From: a virus
IMG/VR virus record: IMGVR_UViG_3300030110_002923
Coordinates: 1 to 51,464 of that record
Direction: 5' to 3' (one strand)
Length of the DNA: 51,464 nt
The position numbers were made by a program, and so were the translations under genes. The notes below the pieces were generated by a model. The model had not been told where the DNA came from. It searched no databases and saw only the letters and a program-made list of their open reading frames with translations. Shown here piece after piece: positions 33,123 through 41,211 of this stretch. How positions within the stretch are numbered: position 1 is the stretch's first letter; every line of letters begins with the position of its first letter.

Positions 33123-35348
33123 TTATTTCTTTCTCCTTTTAGCTGCCTCTTTTCCACTACCAGAGGGTGAGCCTATTTTTTGCGCAGAATCTCTTATCTG
33201 CTGTTTTACAGTGGATAGACTGTCATCGAGTCGTTTTTCATAAATCGTACCTGCTGCTTTAGCTTTATTACTAACACCATCCATGTTCGATTTAAACTTC
33301 TCAACTTCAATCCTCTTTCTAAGGTTAACTGCTTCTCTATCTCTAGATTGCATATCGCCTTTAAGTTGTTTAATCTGCTGTTGAGCACCTTGAAGTTGTT
33401 GTTGCAATTGCTGTATTGTATCAGTTCTTTGCATAACTCCTTCCATATCAAATATCTCAGTCTTCTTAAGAACTTCTTGTCTATCAATAAGTCCTTTAGA
33501 AAAAGCGTCCATATAAAATTCAAGTTCCGCATATCTATTAGACGGAAGTGTTGAACCTGTTACTACTATGACATCATATTTCCCAACAGCTATATTATTA
33601 AAAATCTTTATTTCACCAGTCTTGTCGTCATACATTCTTTTATTAACCATATATTCACTCATAGAATTGTTAGGTTGAACAACTCTAAATATCTTTTGCT
33701 CAGTATATAACTGTTGCATTAAAGGAATAGCTACTTGACCTAAACGACTTAACGCTGCCTCTATATCGGCAAGCTTAGACTTCATTTTTCTTTGACCAAA
33801 CTCATCAATACTTATAGTAGCTTTATATGTTTGAGGCGCTGCTTGAGAATTACCCATCATCATCTCATATAAACCTAAAGCATGGTCAATATCATTCTTT
33901 GCAGTTGTTTCGTTTTGATATAACTCGTTAGGAAGAGGAGTGGGTTGAACTGGCATAGGTGCACCATCAGTTGGGTCATATGGTATTGCTACACCTGGTT
34001 GTGCCCACTTTTCTTCAAAGTCTTTCATATCAACACTACCTTCAGGGACAAGTATTTTTGTATTTGTACTAGTAGTAGCGTGTGCAATTATCAAAGAACG
34101 TGTTTTATTTATATATTCTTGCAAACCTTTAACAAGCCTTACGTCAGAAACTGGATAAGGAGTTCTTGTATGAATGTTCATTATAGGAACTAAAGGATAC
34201 TGCTCTATTGGCAATATTCTTGAATATAATTTTGTATCTCCTACAATAACACATTGTTTGACTTTTTTCATTGTTACTTGAACAACTTCTATTAAACCTT
34301 CTTTTAATAAATCGTGATATACCATTTTCAGCATAGTCACTTCTTGAGGACCTTTTTCTTCATACTCTTTAATACTAGCTTCATCATAACCAGCTTCTTT
34401 CATCATATTTAATTCTTGCAGATGTATTTGGTCCATCTTTGTTACTAATTGAGCATATATATTTAATGCCTTTTCTTCATCTGGTATTAATTCACCGTTT
34501 ATTCTATAAGCTGGTTTTTGTAAATATTGTCTAAATTCTTCTTCATCTAATAAATCTTCTTTTCCTGAAAACTTTTCAAATGTTCTAAATTGCTCTACAT
34601 CTACTTTATAATATCTTTCATAACCTCTAATGTATTCTTGATTATCTAATCTTCCTACATCTTCTGGAAATGTCACCTGACCATCATCTTCTCTAGTAGT
34701 TGCAGGTGCATTCCAGTCATTACTCCAGTTTCCTCCACCAGCGTTTTTAATTTTCTTTTCATACATAGGCCATAATTTAATAGCCTGCTCTTTTGTAAAA
34801 AGCTTTGATATAATAATATTTTCTGCATCATCAAAAAACCTACTTCTGCAGTTAGGGTCTACATAAACATCTAATGGGTCTACGTCATGAAAACATACTT
34901 CACCTTTCCCCATATCTTTAGTAGAATCTTGATATACGTGTAAATATCCAACACCCATAACGTAATAATCATCAACAGCTTGTCTAACTACTGTCCTTCC
35001 ATCTGATATGTCGTACATATAAGCTAACAAGTTACTCATAACTTGAGCTATCTTATTATCCGAATCTTCTCTAGGAGCGCATCTAAATGCTGGCCTATTA
35101 GAAGTTAACATAGCTTTAGCTGACTCAACAGCAGGATGTATTCTATTAATAACAATAGGTGCTTGACCTCTTGACTCTAAAACCTTTCGTTGTTCAGATG
35201 ACCATTGTTTGCCTAATCTAAACTCTTTATCTTCTTTGGCTTGAGCAGCCCAAGTATCTCTTTTAGAAGAATACTTTTGATACAAGTCCTGCGTTTCAGT
35301 GACTATATCTTCTGGATTTCCTAAATTGTCTTTTTTATTATATTCCAT
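33123..35348 (-). CDS. Portal protein, P22 type, 741 aa
   Basis: The N-terminal third (W-A-A-Q-A-K-E-D-K-E-F-R-L-G-K-Q-W then V-I-N-R-I-H-P-A-V-E-S) and D-D-Y-Y-V-M-G-V-G-Y-L-H-V match the P22 gp1-like portal family. The C-terminal 130 residues form a long Gln/Lys-rich coiled coil ending K-R-R-K-K, like the barrel extension of P22 portals. The dodecamer would sit at one capsid vertex and drive packaging and ejection. Position between terminase and scaffold agrees. Out-of-frame ORFs within it are shadows. Confidence 0.85.
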   Translation of the reverse strand: MEYNKKDNLGNPEDIVTETQDLYQKYSSKRDTWAAQAKEDKEFRLGKQWSSEQRKVLESRGQAPIVINRIHPAVESAKAMLTSNRPAFRCAPREDSDNKIAQVMSNLLAYMYDISDGRTVVRQAVDDYYVMGVGYLHVYQDSTKDMGKGEVCFHDVDPLDVYVDPNCRSRFFDDAENIIISKLFTKEQAIKLWPMYEKKIKNAGGGNWSNDWNAPATTREDDGQVTFPEDVGRLDNQEYIRGYERYYKVDVEQFRTFEKFSGKEDLLDEEEFRQYLQKPAYRINGELIPDEEKALNIYAQLVTKMDQIHLQELNMMKEAGYDEASIKEYEEKGPQEVTMLKMVYHDLLKEGLIEVVQVTMKKVKQCVIVGDTKLYSRILPIEQYPLVPIMNIHTRTPYPVSDVRLVKGLQEYINKTRSLIIAHATTSTNTKILVPEGSVDMKDFEEKWAQPGVAIPYDPTDGAPMPVQPTPLPNELYQNETTAKNDIDHALGLYEMMMGNSQAAPQTYKATISIDEFGQRKMKSKLADIEAALSRLGQVAIPLMQQLYTEQKIFRVVQPNNSMSEYMVNKRMYDDKTGEIKIFNNIAVGKYDVIVVTGSTLPSNRYAELEFYMDAFSKGLIDRQEVLKKTEIFDMEGVMQRTDTIQQLQQQLQGAQQQIKQLKGDMQSRDREAVNLRKRIEVEKFKSNMDGVSNKAKAAGTIYEKRLDDSLSTVKQQIRDSAQKIGSPSGSGKEAAKRRKK

Positions 35349-35364
35349 CTACGTAATTTACGAA

Positions 35365-36867
35365 TTATAAAGTCATCCAATCAAGACTTTTATTCGGTTT
35401 CCTCCATTCATCGTCTGAAATTCTTTCAAAATCTTTCTTTCTGCATGGTTTTGCACCATCTAATGCAGTCCATATAGAATCCATTATGTCATCATGCTTT
35501 CCTTTAGGATATGACAAAAACTCTCCTTGCGCATGCGTATCTTCTGCTCTAAAGTAAAATTGCCCTTTTGCAAATATAGGTACTAAAGACAAGAGTCTTT
35601 CTGATTTAGCATTCCTAGGCTTGACACCTGACTCTAAACCTGGTATATATAGATTTTCTTCTTTCATTATCTCTCTTACACCAGTTCTTAAAGCTTCTTG
35701 ATACCCCACTGTTTCTATTTTAACTCTTCTAGGTTTATATTTTTTATAATAATCTATAATTAATTTAGGCTGTTCGGCAGGAGATATCCTATTCCTGTAG
35801 ATGTCAATAACATACTTGTTATTTTCATTGTCAATACCGATAATACTAATAACGAAATAATCAGCCCTAGCACTAAGAGAAGATGCAGGGTCCACACCAG
35901 CATACAATTCAACAGGTTTAATTTTTTCATTTTCTTTGTCTCCATAATTTTGAACTAAACAATTCTGACCTTGTATTCTTTTATACTCCCAGTTGTGTAT
36001 TTTAATCCAAGCAGGTTGAAAGGGAGCATCATCAGGAGATTGAGCTATATTCATATACTCCTGGAAAAATCCGTTTATATTACCAACTGATTTAAATTCT
36101 TGTTTTATGCTAAGTATACGTTCTTTTGGAAATCTTTCTGGCCATATACTCTTTTCATTGTCGTCCCATATAGAAAACCATAGAACATTCCAAGCACTTG
36201 ACTCTTTTGCCCAGCATAAAAAGCAATCTTCTGATATAACTGTACCAATCATTGCTATCTTGCCTTCATCTGATAATGATGGTATTACAGCTTCTGTTAG
36301 CCATTTTCTATTTTTAGCTCTAGCTTCTGCTGTATACGCATTAAGCTCAGATTCAAAATCATCTACTATAATTAAGTTAGGACGTGTATCTCCTTGCAAA
36401 AACCCTCTAACTCTTTGTCCAGTACCAACAGCAACTATTCTAGTGTTATTAGCTAACACAATATCAGTATGAGTCCATTTACTTGCTGTTTCAGGACCTA
36501 AATTGCCAAATATTGATTTAAACTGAGTACTATAAGTCAAATGATATTTAATACGAGATAGGAAATTAATAGACTGTGCTTGTGATTCAGATATAATAAC
36601 TATAAATAGTTCTTCATCTGATTTTTTAAATGCTGCTCTCCATAGAGGGTATATAAGTGTAGTTACAGTAGATTTAGCCGTACCCCTAGGTGCAGCTATC
36701 AATACTCTTCTCTTTTCATCATTTGCTAAGTCTTTATAAATATTAGTATGAAAAGGAGGAGTACTTTTCTTTAAAGCTGTTGGAAAGCAATACTTTCCAA
36801 ATAAAGCCATATTATTCTTTAGCTTTTTAAGAGCTTGTAATTGCTCATACTTTTCTTCGTAGTCCAA
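35365..36867 (-). CDS. terL: Terminase large subunit
   Basis: TTG 36867 opens the frame four bases after the previous gene's stop. Motor domain: Walker A A59-P-R-G-T-A-K65-S-T, Walker B L-I-I-V-D-D-F-E, and a coupling motif I-G-T. Nuclease domain: Y-A-G-V-D-P-A-S near 320 and K-H-D-D-I-M-D-S near 472 supply the acidic metal ligands. At 500 residues it is a standard length. It packages DNA into the procapsid with the small subunit encoded upstream at 37097. The start codon has only a weak ribosome-binding site, suggesting coupling. Confidence 0.9.
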   Translation of the reverse strand: MDYEEKYEQLQALKKLKNNMALFGKYCFPTALKKSTPPFHTNIYKDLANDEKRRVLIAAPRGTAKSTVTTLIYPLWRAAFKKSDEELFIVIISESQAQSINFLSRIKYHLTYSTQFKSIFGNLGPETASKWTHTDIVLANNTRIVAVGTGQRVRGFLQGDTRPNLIIVDDFESELNAYTAEARAKNRKWLTEAVIPSLSDEGKIAMIGTVISEDCFLCWAKESSAWNVLWFSIWDDNEKSIWPERFPKERILSIKQEFKSVGNINGFFQEYMNIAQSPDDAPFQPAWIKIHNWEYKRIQGQNCLVQNYGDKENEKIKPVELYAGVDPASSLSARADYFVISIIGIDNENNKYVIDIYRNRISPAEQPKLIIDYYKKYKPRRVKIETVGYQEALRTGVREIMKEENLYIPGLESGVKPRNAKSERLLSLVPIFAKGQFYFRAEDTHAQGEFLSYPKGKHDDIMDSIWTALDGAKPCRKKDFERISDDEWRKPNKSLDWMTL

Positions 36868-36870
36868 GTA

Positions 36871-36996
36871 TTACTTCTTTTTTATTGTTTTTACTTTGCC
36901 GTTATGAGTTCTAGCGTATTTATGTGTTTTAGTCTCTCTTATAAGAGTACCACTATATCGCTTTCCTCCCCACATCCAACTTACTTTTTTACTCAT
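36871..36996 (-). CDS. Small basic protein, 41 aa
   Basis: ATG 36996 overlaps the stop of the AT-hook-like gene (TAATG), and the stop lies three bases before the large terminase start. The 41-residue product (M-S-K-K-V-S-W-M-W-G-G-K-R-Y-S-G) is strongly basic and ends K-T-I-K-K-K. Its compactness and placement between terminase genes suggest a DNA contact role in packaging, but that is inference. Confidence 0.55.
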   Translation of the reverse strand: MSKKVSWMWGGKRYSGTLIRETKTHKYARTHNGKVKTIKKK

Positions 36997-37094
36997 TACT
37001 TCTTATTCTTCTTTTTCTTCTTCATTTTGTTTTTATTCTTTTTTCCAGGTGGTCTACCTCTTTTCTTTCCATATGTTCCTGGTCCGTATGCCAT
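36996..37094 (-). CDS. AT-hook-like micro-protein, 32 aa
   Basis: A 32-residue frame lies two bases after the small terminase gene. It holds K-K-R-G-R-P-P-G-K-K, close to the AT-hook core (R-G-R-P flanked by Lys), and the rest is almost entirely Lys and Asn. AT-hooks bind the minor groove of AT-rich DNA, which suits this AT-rich genome. Packed between small and large terminase subunits, it may act in DNA recognition, compaction or packaging. Confidence 0.55.
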   Translation of the reverse strand: MAYGPGTYGKKRGRPPGKKNKNKMKKKKKNKK

Positions 37095-37096
37095 AA

Positions 37097-37843
37097 TTAT
37101 TCCTCCGTAATTGTAGTTTTAGTAGCTATTAGCTTATCTTCGGTTTCTCTTAACTCGTCAATAAGCTTGGTATTGCTAGTAGCTTCAATTTGCTCTGTAA
37201 CTTTAACTTGATGCTTTTCTTTCATTCCATGCATATCTTGCAAGTTATCTACAGCTCTCATTAAATTAGTAACATCACCTTTATCTTTGGCTTTCTTTAT
37301 AGTTTCTTCAAGTAATTCTAAAGTATAAGCCTCCGTTAAACCATGTTCTTGAAGTAGTTTTTGTAGTTCATCTCTAACCATATCGCTAAATTTCTCCTTC
37401 TTCATTCTTCTCTTCCACATAACTTTTTGATTGTTAGTAGGATTATCTAGAACGTGTTCTATTGCTTTATCGTAATCCATAGTCTGTGCATAGACCATAG
37501 CTAAGTTTTTCATTTTCTGCCCGTTAGACAAGACTTCCCATTGAGTCTTTCCCGAAATGGTCGTATTAGACTTGCGACCACTCGCCTTAAGACTAACAGA
37601 CTCATACTTAGGATTAAAAAAAGTGTAGCCATAAGGATAGCGAACATAAATGCTGGTAGGGTTATAAACGGACTTGGAGATGACTTTGGCAACGTAATTG
37701 TCGTCCGATATGCCGTATTCTCCCTCTCTCGCTTCTCTCCAGTATTTGTATTGAATATTCTCACTATCTGCTTCTTCTTTTTTAAATATTTTATATGTCG
37801 TAGGAGCATTGTCCCCCTTATGGTGTATATCTATAGTATACAT
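37097..37843 (-). CDS. terS: Terminase small subunit candidate, 248 aa
   Basis: ATG 37843 overlaps the stop of the upstream gene (TAATG). The N-terminal half is alpha/beta, and the C-terminal half is helical, with E-H-V-L-D-N-P-T-N-N, R-D-E-L-Q-K-L-L-Q-E-H-G-L-T and a coiled coil toward an acidic-basic tail. The D-E-L-x-K-L-L-x-E-H-G-L-T ... V-T-N-L-M-R-A-V-D-N helical array is characteristic of small terminase oligomerisation regions. The position just before terL (with two micro-genes between) supports it. Confidence 0.6.
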   Translation of the reverse strand: MYTIDIHHKGDNAPTTYKIFKKEEADSENIQYKYWREAREGEYGISDDNYVAKVISKSVYNPTSIYVRYPYGYTFFNPKYESVSLKASGRKSNTTISGKTQWEVLSNGQKMKNLAMVYAQTMDYDKAIEHVLDNPTNNQKVMWKRRMKKEKFSDMVRDELQKLLQEHGLTEAYTLELLEETIKKAKDKGDVTNLMRAVDNLQDMHGMKEKHQVKVTEQIEATSNTKLIDELRETEDKLIATKTTITEE

Positions 37844-38397
37844 TACTTACCGTATTTTTTTATATTTTCGTCTACGTTTCTTTGTAAGTTTGATGTAAAA
37901 TTTCTTGAAAGTTCAGGATTGTTGCTTATTTTGTCTATTTTTTCTTGTATTCTTTCACGTGGCGTTTTTATTTTATTTATATTCTGTATTTTCATAGGGT
38001 CAAACTTAGTAAACATTAAATGTTCTTTTCTTGATATATCACCTCTTTTCCACATTCTATAGACATCGTCATTAGTTAAGTTCTCACCTATTCCAAACTT
38101 AGAACTTACCTTAGCACCAGGATTGTATCCAATGCTTCCAGCAGGTGATTGCATTCTAAATGATTTAATATTAAGTTGATTTACTATCTTCATAGCTTCC
38201 TTATCTCCAGACGCTACACGTTTATAAAGACTAGCCATCGTTTCGTTTGGCAAATTACTTGGAGCCATGCCTTCAAGACCCTCTTCTGCTCCTTGTGATA
38301 TTAATCGCATATTTTTTGCAGCTTCATCATAAGCTTTACGACCTTTTGTTTTAAGGATTCTCATTAAATATTGTGTCATTTTACTGCTTATAGTCAT
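37843..38397 (-). CDS. Hypothetical virion-module protein, 184 aa
   Basis: ATG 38397 has GGAGG upstream. The protein is basic and helical, with M-A-S-L-Y-K-R-V-A-S-G-D-K-E-A-M in the middle and a lysine-rich C-terminus. I do not recognise it. It is co-translated with the small terminase candidate. The plus strand is also open across parts of this region, but without start signals. Confidence 0.55.
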   Translation of the reverse strand: MTISSKMTQYLMRILKTKGRKAYDEAAKNMRLISQGAEEGLEGMAPSNLPNETMASLYKRVASGDKEAMKIVNQLNIKSFRMQSPAGSIGYNPGAKVSSKFGIGENLTNDDVYRMWKRGDISRKEHLMFTKFDPMKIQNINKIKTPRERIQEKIDKISNNPELSRNFTSNLQRNVDENIKKYGK

Positions 38398-38412
38398 TAT
38401 ACCTCCATAATT

Positions 38413-39069
38413 TTATTTACTTTTTAATCCTCTTATAAATCTTCTATTGCTAACTTTTTTATCAAATTTTTTCTTAGCATCTTTTATAATCCCATCAATC
38501 TTAGAAGAAGCAGAGCCATACTTTTCGGCAAATCCTCCTCGAACACCACCAACTCCTATAAGATTATCTCCACCTATATAATCAGTATAAAGAGTTTCAA
38601 TCCATTCAGGAAAAGTTTCACCTCTTTGAGGATGTCCTTCTTTTCTGTATCCATATAATTGTTTTAAAAGACCATGACCTGCTTCATGCCACAAACTGCT
38701 CCTCCAAGTACTAGGATTAAAAGTATCGTCAGAAATATTTTTAATACCTTGCTTACGATATTCTCCAGGATAACTCCAATCAGGAGCTCTTGTTGTATCT
38801 ATACCAATTTCATTTTTATGAGGAAAATGCCGAGCATTAGGCCCTTCTAATTCATAATCAAGAGAATAATCCATAACTTTAGAAAAAGCATCTCCTACTT
38901 TATTTGGGTCCTCTTTTAATACTTTTGCAACATTATCAACATAATGAGAACTATCAGCTTTAGTAAAATGTCTTCCTACTTTATTAATATCGCTTCTAAG
39001 ACCTTTTTTATAGCCGTCATCATCAGTATTATTCCACATATTTTTAAACCATTGCATAAAATCGTTCAT
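38413..39069 (-). CDS. HEAGH metallopeptidase-like protein, 218 aa
   Basis: Residues 128-132 are H-E-A-G-H, a zincin active-site helix, inside S-S-L-W-H-E-A-G-H-G-L-L-K-Q-L. A downstream Glu/Asp for the third zinc ligand is available in F-P-E-W-I-E-T-L-Y-T-D, but which one is used cannot be told. The rest is charged and not recognised. It overlaps the lysozyme-like gene by 4 bases. Possible roles are cleavage of a virion or host protein, or murein peptides during entry. Catalysis is inferred from the motif only. Confidence 0.65.
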   Translation of the reverse strand: MNDFMQWFKNMWNNTDDDGYKKGLRSDINKVGRHFTKADSSHYVDNVAKVLKEDPNKVGDAFSKVMDYSLDYELEGPNARHFPHKNEIGIDTTRAPDWSYPGEYRKQGIKNISDDTFNPSTWRSSLWHEAGHGLLKQLYGYRKEGHPQRGETFPEWIETLYTDYIGGDNLIGVGGVRGGFAEKYGSASSKIDGIIKDAKKKFDKKVSNRRFIRGLKSK

Positions 39070-39521
39070 ATCATTAGTTTTTCTACTCTTTTAATAGTAG
39101 CCTTATCTGGGTCTGTGTGGTGAAACTTGTAATATGCCTCTTTCATAGCATCTAAGTCTCCATAAGCTACTTTACTTAATAATTTATCAGAACCTCTCTG
39201 AGCAAACATATTAGCTAAAAACATGCAATCTGCCTGTTCATCGTTCCATTCTTGAGGATTACTAGGTATTGCCCTTATATCCTCTTTAAAAAATCCCATA
39301 TTAAACATTCTGTTCTTTGCTGTTTGTACAGAATCATCTGTAAATTGATAAACACCCTTAGCACTAGTTGTTTTAGCTGCAGCCATAGGATTGTTATCCG
39401 ATTCGATTTCTCGTACCATTCTAGACCATTTGTAGATAAAAAGACAAGATGCCTTAATATCTACGACTTTTAATCTATTAAGCTGTAATTTTAAAAAGCG
39501 TAAAGCTTTTCCAGTAAACAT
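39066..39521 (-). CDS. Lytic transglycosylase-like murein hydrolase, 151 aa
   Basis: R-E-I-E40-S-D-N-N-P followed by S-A-K-G-V-Y-Q-F (53-60) is the E-S ... A-x-G-x-x-Q-F signature of the SLT/lysozyme fold, with Glu40 as the catalytic acid. The C-terminal half is helical. The 30-residue N-terminal leader has hydrophobic and basic segments. It is encoded at the start of the late block rather than with the holin-like genes, so it may be a virion-associated enzyme for DNA entry; use as the endolysin is possible too. Confidence 0.7.
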   Translation of the reverse strand: MFTGKALRFLKLQLNRLKVVDIKASCLFIYKWSRMVREIESDNNPMAAAKTTSAKGVYQFTDDSVQTAKNRMFNMGFFKEDIRAIPSNPQEWNDEQADCMFLANMFAQRGSDKLLSKVAYGDLDAMKEAYYKFHHTDPDKATIKRVEKLMI

Positions 39522-40129
39522 TAGCTATTAATTCCCTTTCCAAATATTGAAGCTGAGTCATATAGATATGGGTCTCTTAAATCACTTCTCATCTTACCAA
39601 AAGCATCACTAAACGCACTTAAAACTGCTCCAGTCTTTTGCTTTTTATCATTTTGAGCTTTATTATGCTTTTCTAAATTAAGCTTTGCAACATCACCAAG
39701 GTTGTCAGTACCATATCTTCCTATGTTTTCTGCTCTATGTTGCATTTCTTCATCTCTATCCATCTCATCTTGCCAATCTTCTTCAAACTTTTCATCCATT
39801 TTCTTTTCAACTTGATTATAGCCAGTATATTTAGAGGGTCCTCCAGGTACATTAAAATTATTGAGTGCTCCATCTAAAAGGCTATGTTTGCCATCAGTAA
39901 CTGCCGCTTTAAACTCATCCGACTTAATATTATTTTGGTCTAAAGCGTCTATTGAGTTGCCACCTCCTTCTGAGGAGTTTCCAAAACCAACCTCTTTATT
40001 ATCAAATGAATAACTGCTTTCTTCAGGTAGCATTGTATCTTTTGAATTCATAAGATTGTCATATCCTTCGCCTAAGGTATTTTTAATCCAGCTGCCTGCA
40101 TTACTTATTACACCCATAAGACCGTCCAA
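39521..40129 (-). CDS. Hypothetical protein, 202 aa
   Basis: TTG 40129 follows the previous stop directly, with GGAG six bases upstream; an in-frame ATG at 40117 is the alternative. The product is polar, with an N-terminal amphipathic segment (G-V-I-S-N-A-G-S-W-I-K-N-T-L-G), an acidic low-complexity middle and a charged helical C-terminal region (E-D-W-Q-D-E-M-D-R-D-E-E). No domain recognised. It belongs to the first group of late genes. Confidence 0.55.
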   Translation of the reverse strand: MDGLMGVISNAGSWIKNTLGEGYDNLMNSKDTMLPEESSYSFDNKEVGFGNSSEGGGNSIDALDQNNIKSDEFKAAVTDGKHSLLDGALNNFNVPGGPSKYTGYNQVEKKMDEKFEEDWQDEMDRDEEMQHRAENIGRYGTDNLGDVAKLNLEKHNKAQNDKKQKTGAVLSAFSDAFGKMRSDLRDPYLYDSASIFGKGINS

Positions 40130-40744
40130 CTACTTCTCCCACCAATTTTTCCAAGAATCTCTGAAATAGTTCATAGCACTACCCATAGTATCTTGCAGAC
40201 TATCCATCATATCATAATCTTGTGGTATTTCGCCTTCATAAGGATTAACTTCTCCTTGTTCTTGTATTAACTGGTCAATTACTCTTGCATCAGGCTTTCC
40301 TTCTTCATCAACCATTTGAAACATTTCTGGTGCTTGTCCAGGTTGTCTGTATTGTTCTAAGCCTTCTCCAGCTCTTTGTCCAGCTACATATTGTCTAAAT
40401 CTTTCAGTAGTCTTGGGTCCCATCATTCCATAGCCTGAATCACCTTCTTTCATTCCCATAAACTGTTTTTGAAAGTCTGCTACCGCTTCAGGGTCGTTAA
40501 CATCAAAATTCGCTGTATCAAATCTAGGCATATTTCTTTCGAAAGGTGTTGGTCCTTGTATACCATACGCTTCTGGTGGCATACCTGCTTCTTCAAAGCT
40601 CTGAGGCACCATTTGTCCAGTTGCTGTGTTAAATTTGTAAGGTATCTCCTTTCTTCCACCTGCAGGACCTTGAGTTGTATTGAAATTAGCGTTTGGGTTT
40701 GTCCCCCCATAAGGCTTGTATAATGGCGGTTTTCTGTTTGCCAT
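40130..40744 (-). CDS. Peptidoglycan-binding-like protein, first gene of the late block, 204 aa
   Basis: ATG 40744 has AGGAGA six bases upstream and is the first gene of the minus-strand block. Residues about 84-125 read V-A-D-F-Q-K-Q-F ... D-S-G-Y-G-M-M-G-P-K-T-T-E-R-F, the V-x-x-F-Q ... D-G-x-x-G-P-x-T pattern of PG_binding_1-type domains. The flanks are Pro/Gly/Gln-rich and disordered. A murein-binding role would match the lytic transglycosylase-like and HEAGH genes just downstream. The pattern match is partial. Confidence 0.55.
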   Translation of the reverse strand: MANRKPPLYKPYGGTNPNANFNTTQGPAGGRKEIPYKFNTATGQMVPQSFEEAGMPPEAYGIQGPTPFERNMPRFDTANFDVNDPEAVADFQKQFMGMKEGDSGYGMMGPKTTERFRQYVAGQRAGEGLEQYRQPGQAPEMFQMVDEEGKPDARVIDQLIQEQGEVNPYEGEIPQDYDMMDSLQDTMGSAMNYFRDSWKNWWEK

Positions 40745-40766
40745 GTGATTCTCCTAATTATTAAAA

Positions 40767-40924
40767 ATTTTACGTAAAATACACTATAATATAGCTCTAA
40801 ACTAAGCTATAATCCAAACAAAAAGATTATATATAGCCTGTATATATCGATTCTTTGTCTTTTATCTAGAATACACTAAGTATCGTTACTTACTATCTAT
40901 TACTTACTACGTAGTAAAATACAC
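40767..40924. promoter_or_regulatory. Operator-like palindromes and repeated AATACAC boxes in the divergent control region
   Basis: The region holds two perfect palindromes centred on ACGT: a 14-bp one at 40767-40780 (ATTTTACGTAAAAT) and a 12-bp one at 40905-40916 (TACTACGTAGTA). GTAAAATACAC follows each (40774-40784, 40914-40924), and a related AATACAC lies near 40870. A direct repeat, TTACTTACTA, occurs at 40886-40895 and 40900-40909. The repetition suggests sites for a regulator controlling the divergent early and late units. Confidence 0.5.
40788..40817 (-). promoter_or_regulatory. Candidate late promoter (minus strand)
   Basis: Reading the minus strand, TTGGAT (40817-40812) and TATATT (40793-40788) are separated by 18 bases, a sigma-70-like arrangement. 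The expected start would fall at the ACGT palindrome 40767-40780, about 40 bases before the first late gene. The -35 match is poor, so a phage-specific polymerase or factor may be the real reader. Confidence 0.3.
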
Positions 40925-40985
40925 CAAAAAATATATTTTGCAAGTGTTTTTTAAAAAAGGTGCCTAAATCACTGAAAAACAACGA

Positions 40986-41013
40986 TTTACGTTGAATTTT
41001 AAAAAAATATAAC
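40986..41013 (+). promoter_or_regulatory. Candidate early promoter (plus strand)
   Basis: TTTACG (40986-40991) and TATAAC (41008-41013) are 16 bases apart, a plausible sigma-70-like promoter. Transcription from about 41020 would run straight into the GC-rich three-way-junction element at 41039 and then the gene at 41212. Spacing and matches are acceptable but not strong. Confidence 0.35.
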
Positions 41014-41038
41014 AAGAATGTTTACACGAGATATATAC

Positions 41039-41129
41039 GATGCGGTACCCGCCCGTTTTTACGGCCCTCGGGGGTGCCGAGCCGTTAAAAACTGTAAGTA
41101 AGAACCACTTACACGGGTACTATCGCATC
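41039..41129 (+). ncRNA. GC-rich three-way-junction RNA element in the early leader
   Basis: The outer stem pairs GATGCG-GTACCCG (41039-41051) with CGGGTAC (41114-41120) and CGCATC (41124-41129), with a 3-base bulge. Inside are two hairpins with almost no linkers: 41055-41092 (GTTTTTACGG with CCGTTAAAAAC, inner CTCGG/CCGAG) and 41093-41113 (TGTAAGT/ACTTACA, loop AAGAACC). Such tight packing, in the most GC-rich spot of an AT-rich genome, indicates a selected RNA fold. No reading frame of note covers it. A put-like antiterminator, a stability element or a regulator are possible; none is shown. Confidence 0.7.
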
Positions 41130-41139
41130 CAGTTCCCCT

Positions 41140-41172
41140 TATCGCTTTGCGATACAAATCATTTTGATTTGT
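41140..41172 (+). promoter_or_regulatory. Two stacked hairpins upstream of the gene at 41212
   Basis: TATCGC-TTT-GCGATA (41140-41154) is followed directly by ACAAATCA-TTT-TGATTTGT (41154-41172). Both are perfect short hairpins with TTT loops, in the 5' leader between the three-way-junction element and the ribosome-binding site AAGGAG before ATG 41212. No T-run follows, so they are not terminators. They may shape leader RNA or influence translation. Confidence 0.5.
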
Positions 41173-41211
41173 TGTTTATATTTACATTTCATAACATAAG
41201 GAGTATTAATC

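Noticed and set aside
37541-38062. Long plus-strand open frame opposite the small terminase region (173 codons)
   Set aside because: Antisense to two overlapping minus-strand genes with good starts, hydrophobic low-complexity translation and no ribosome-binding site.
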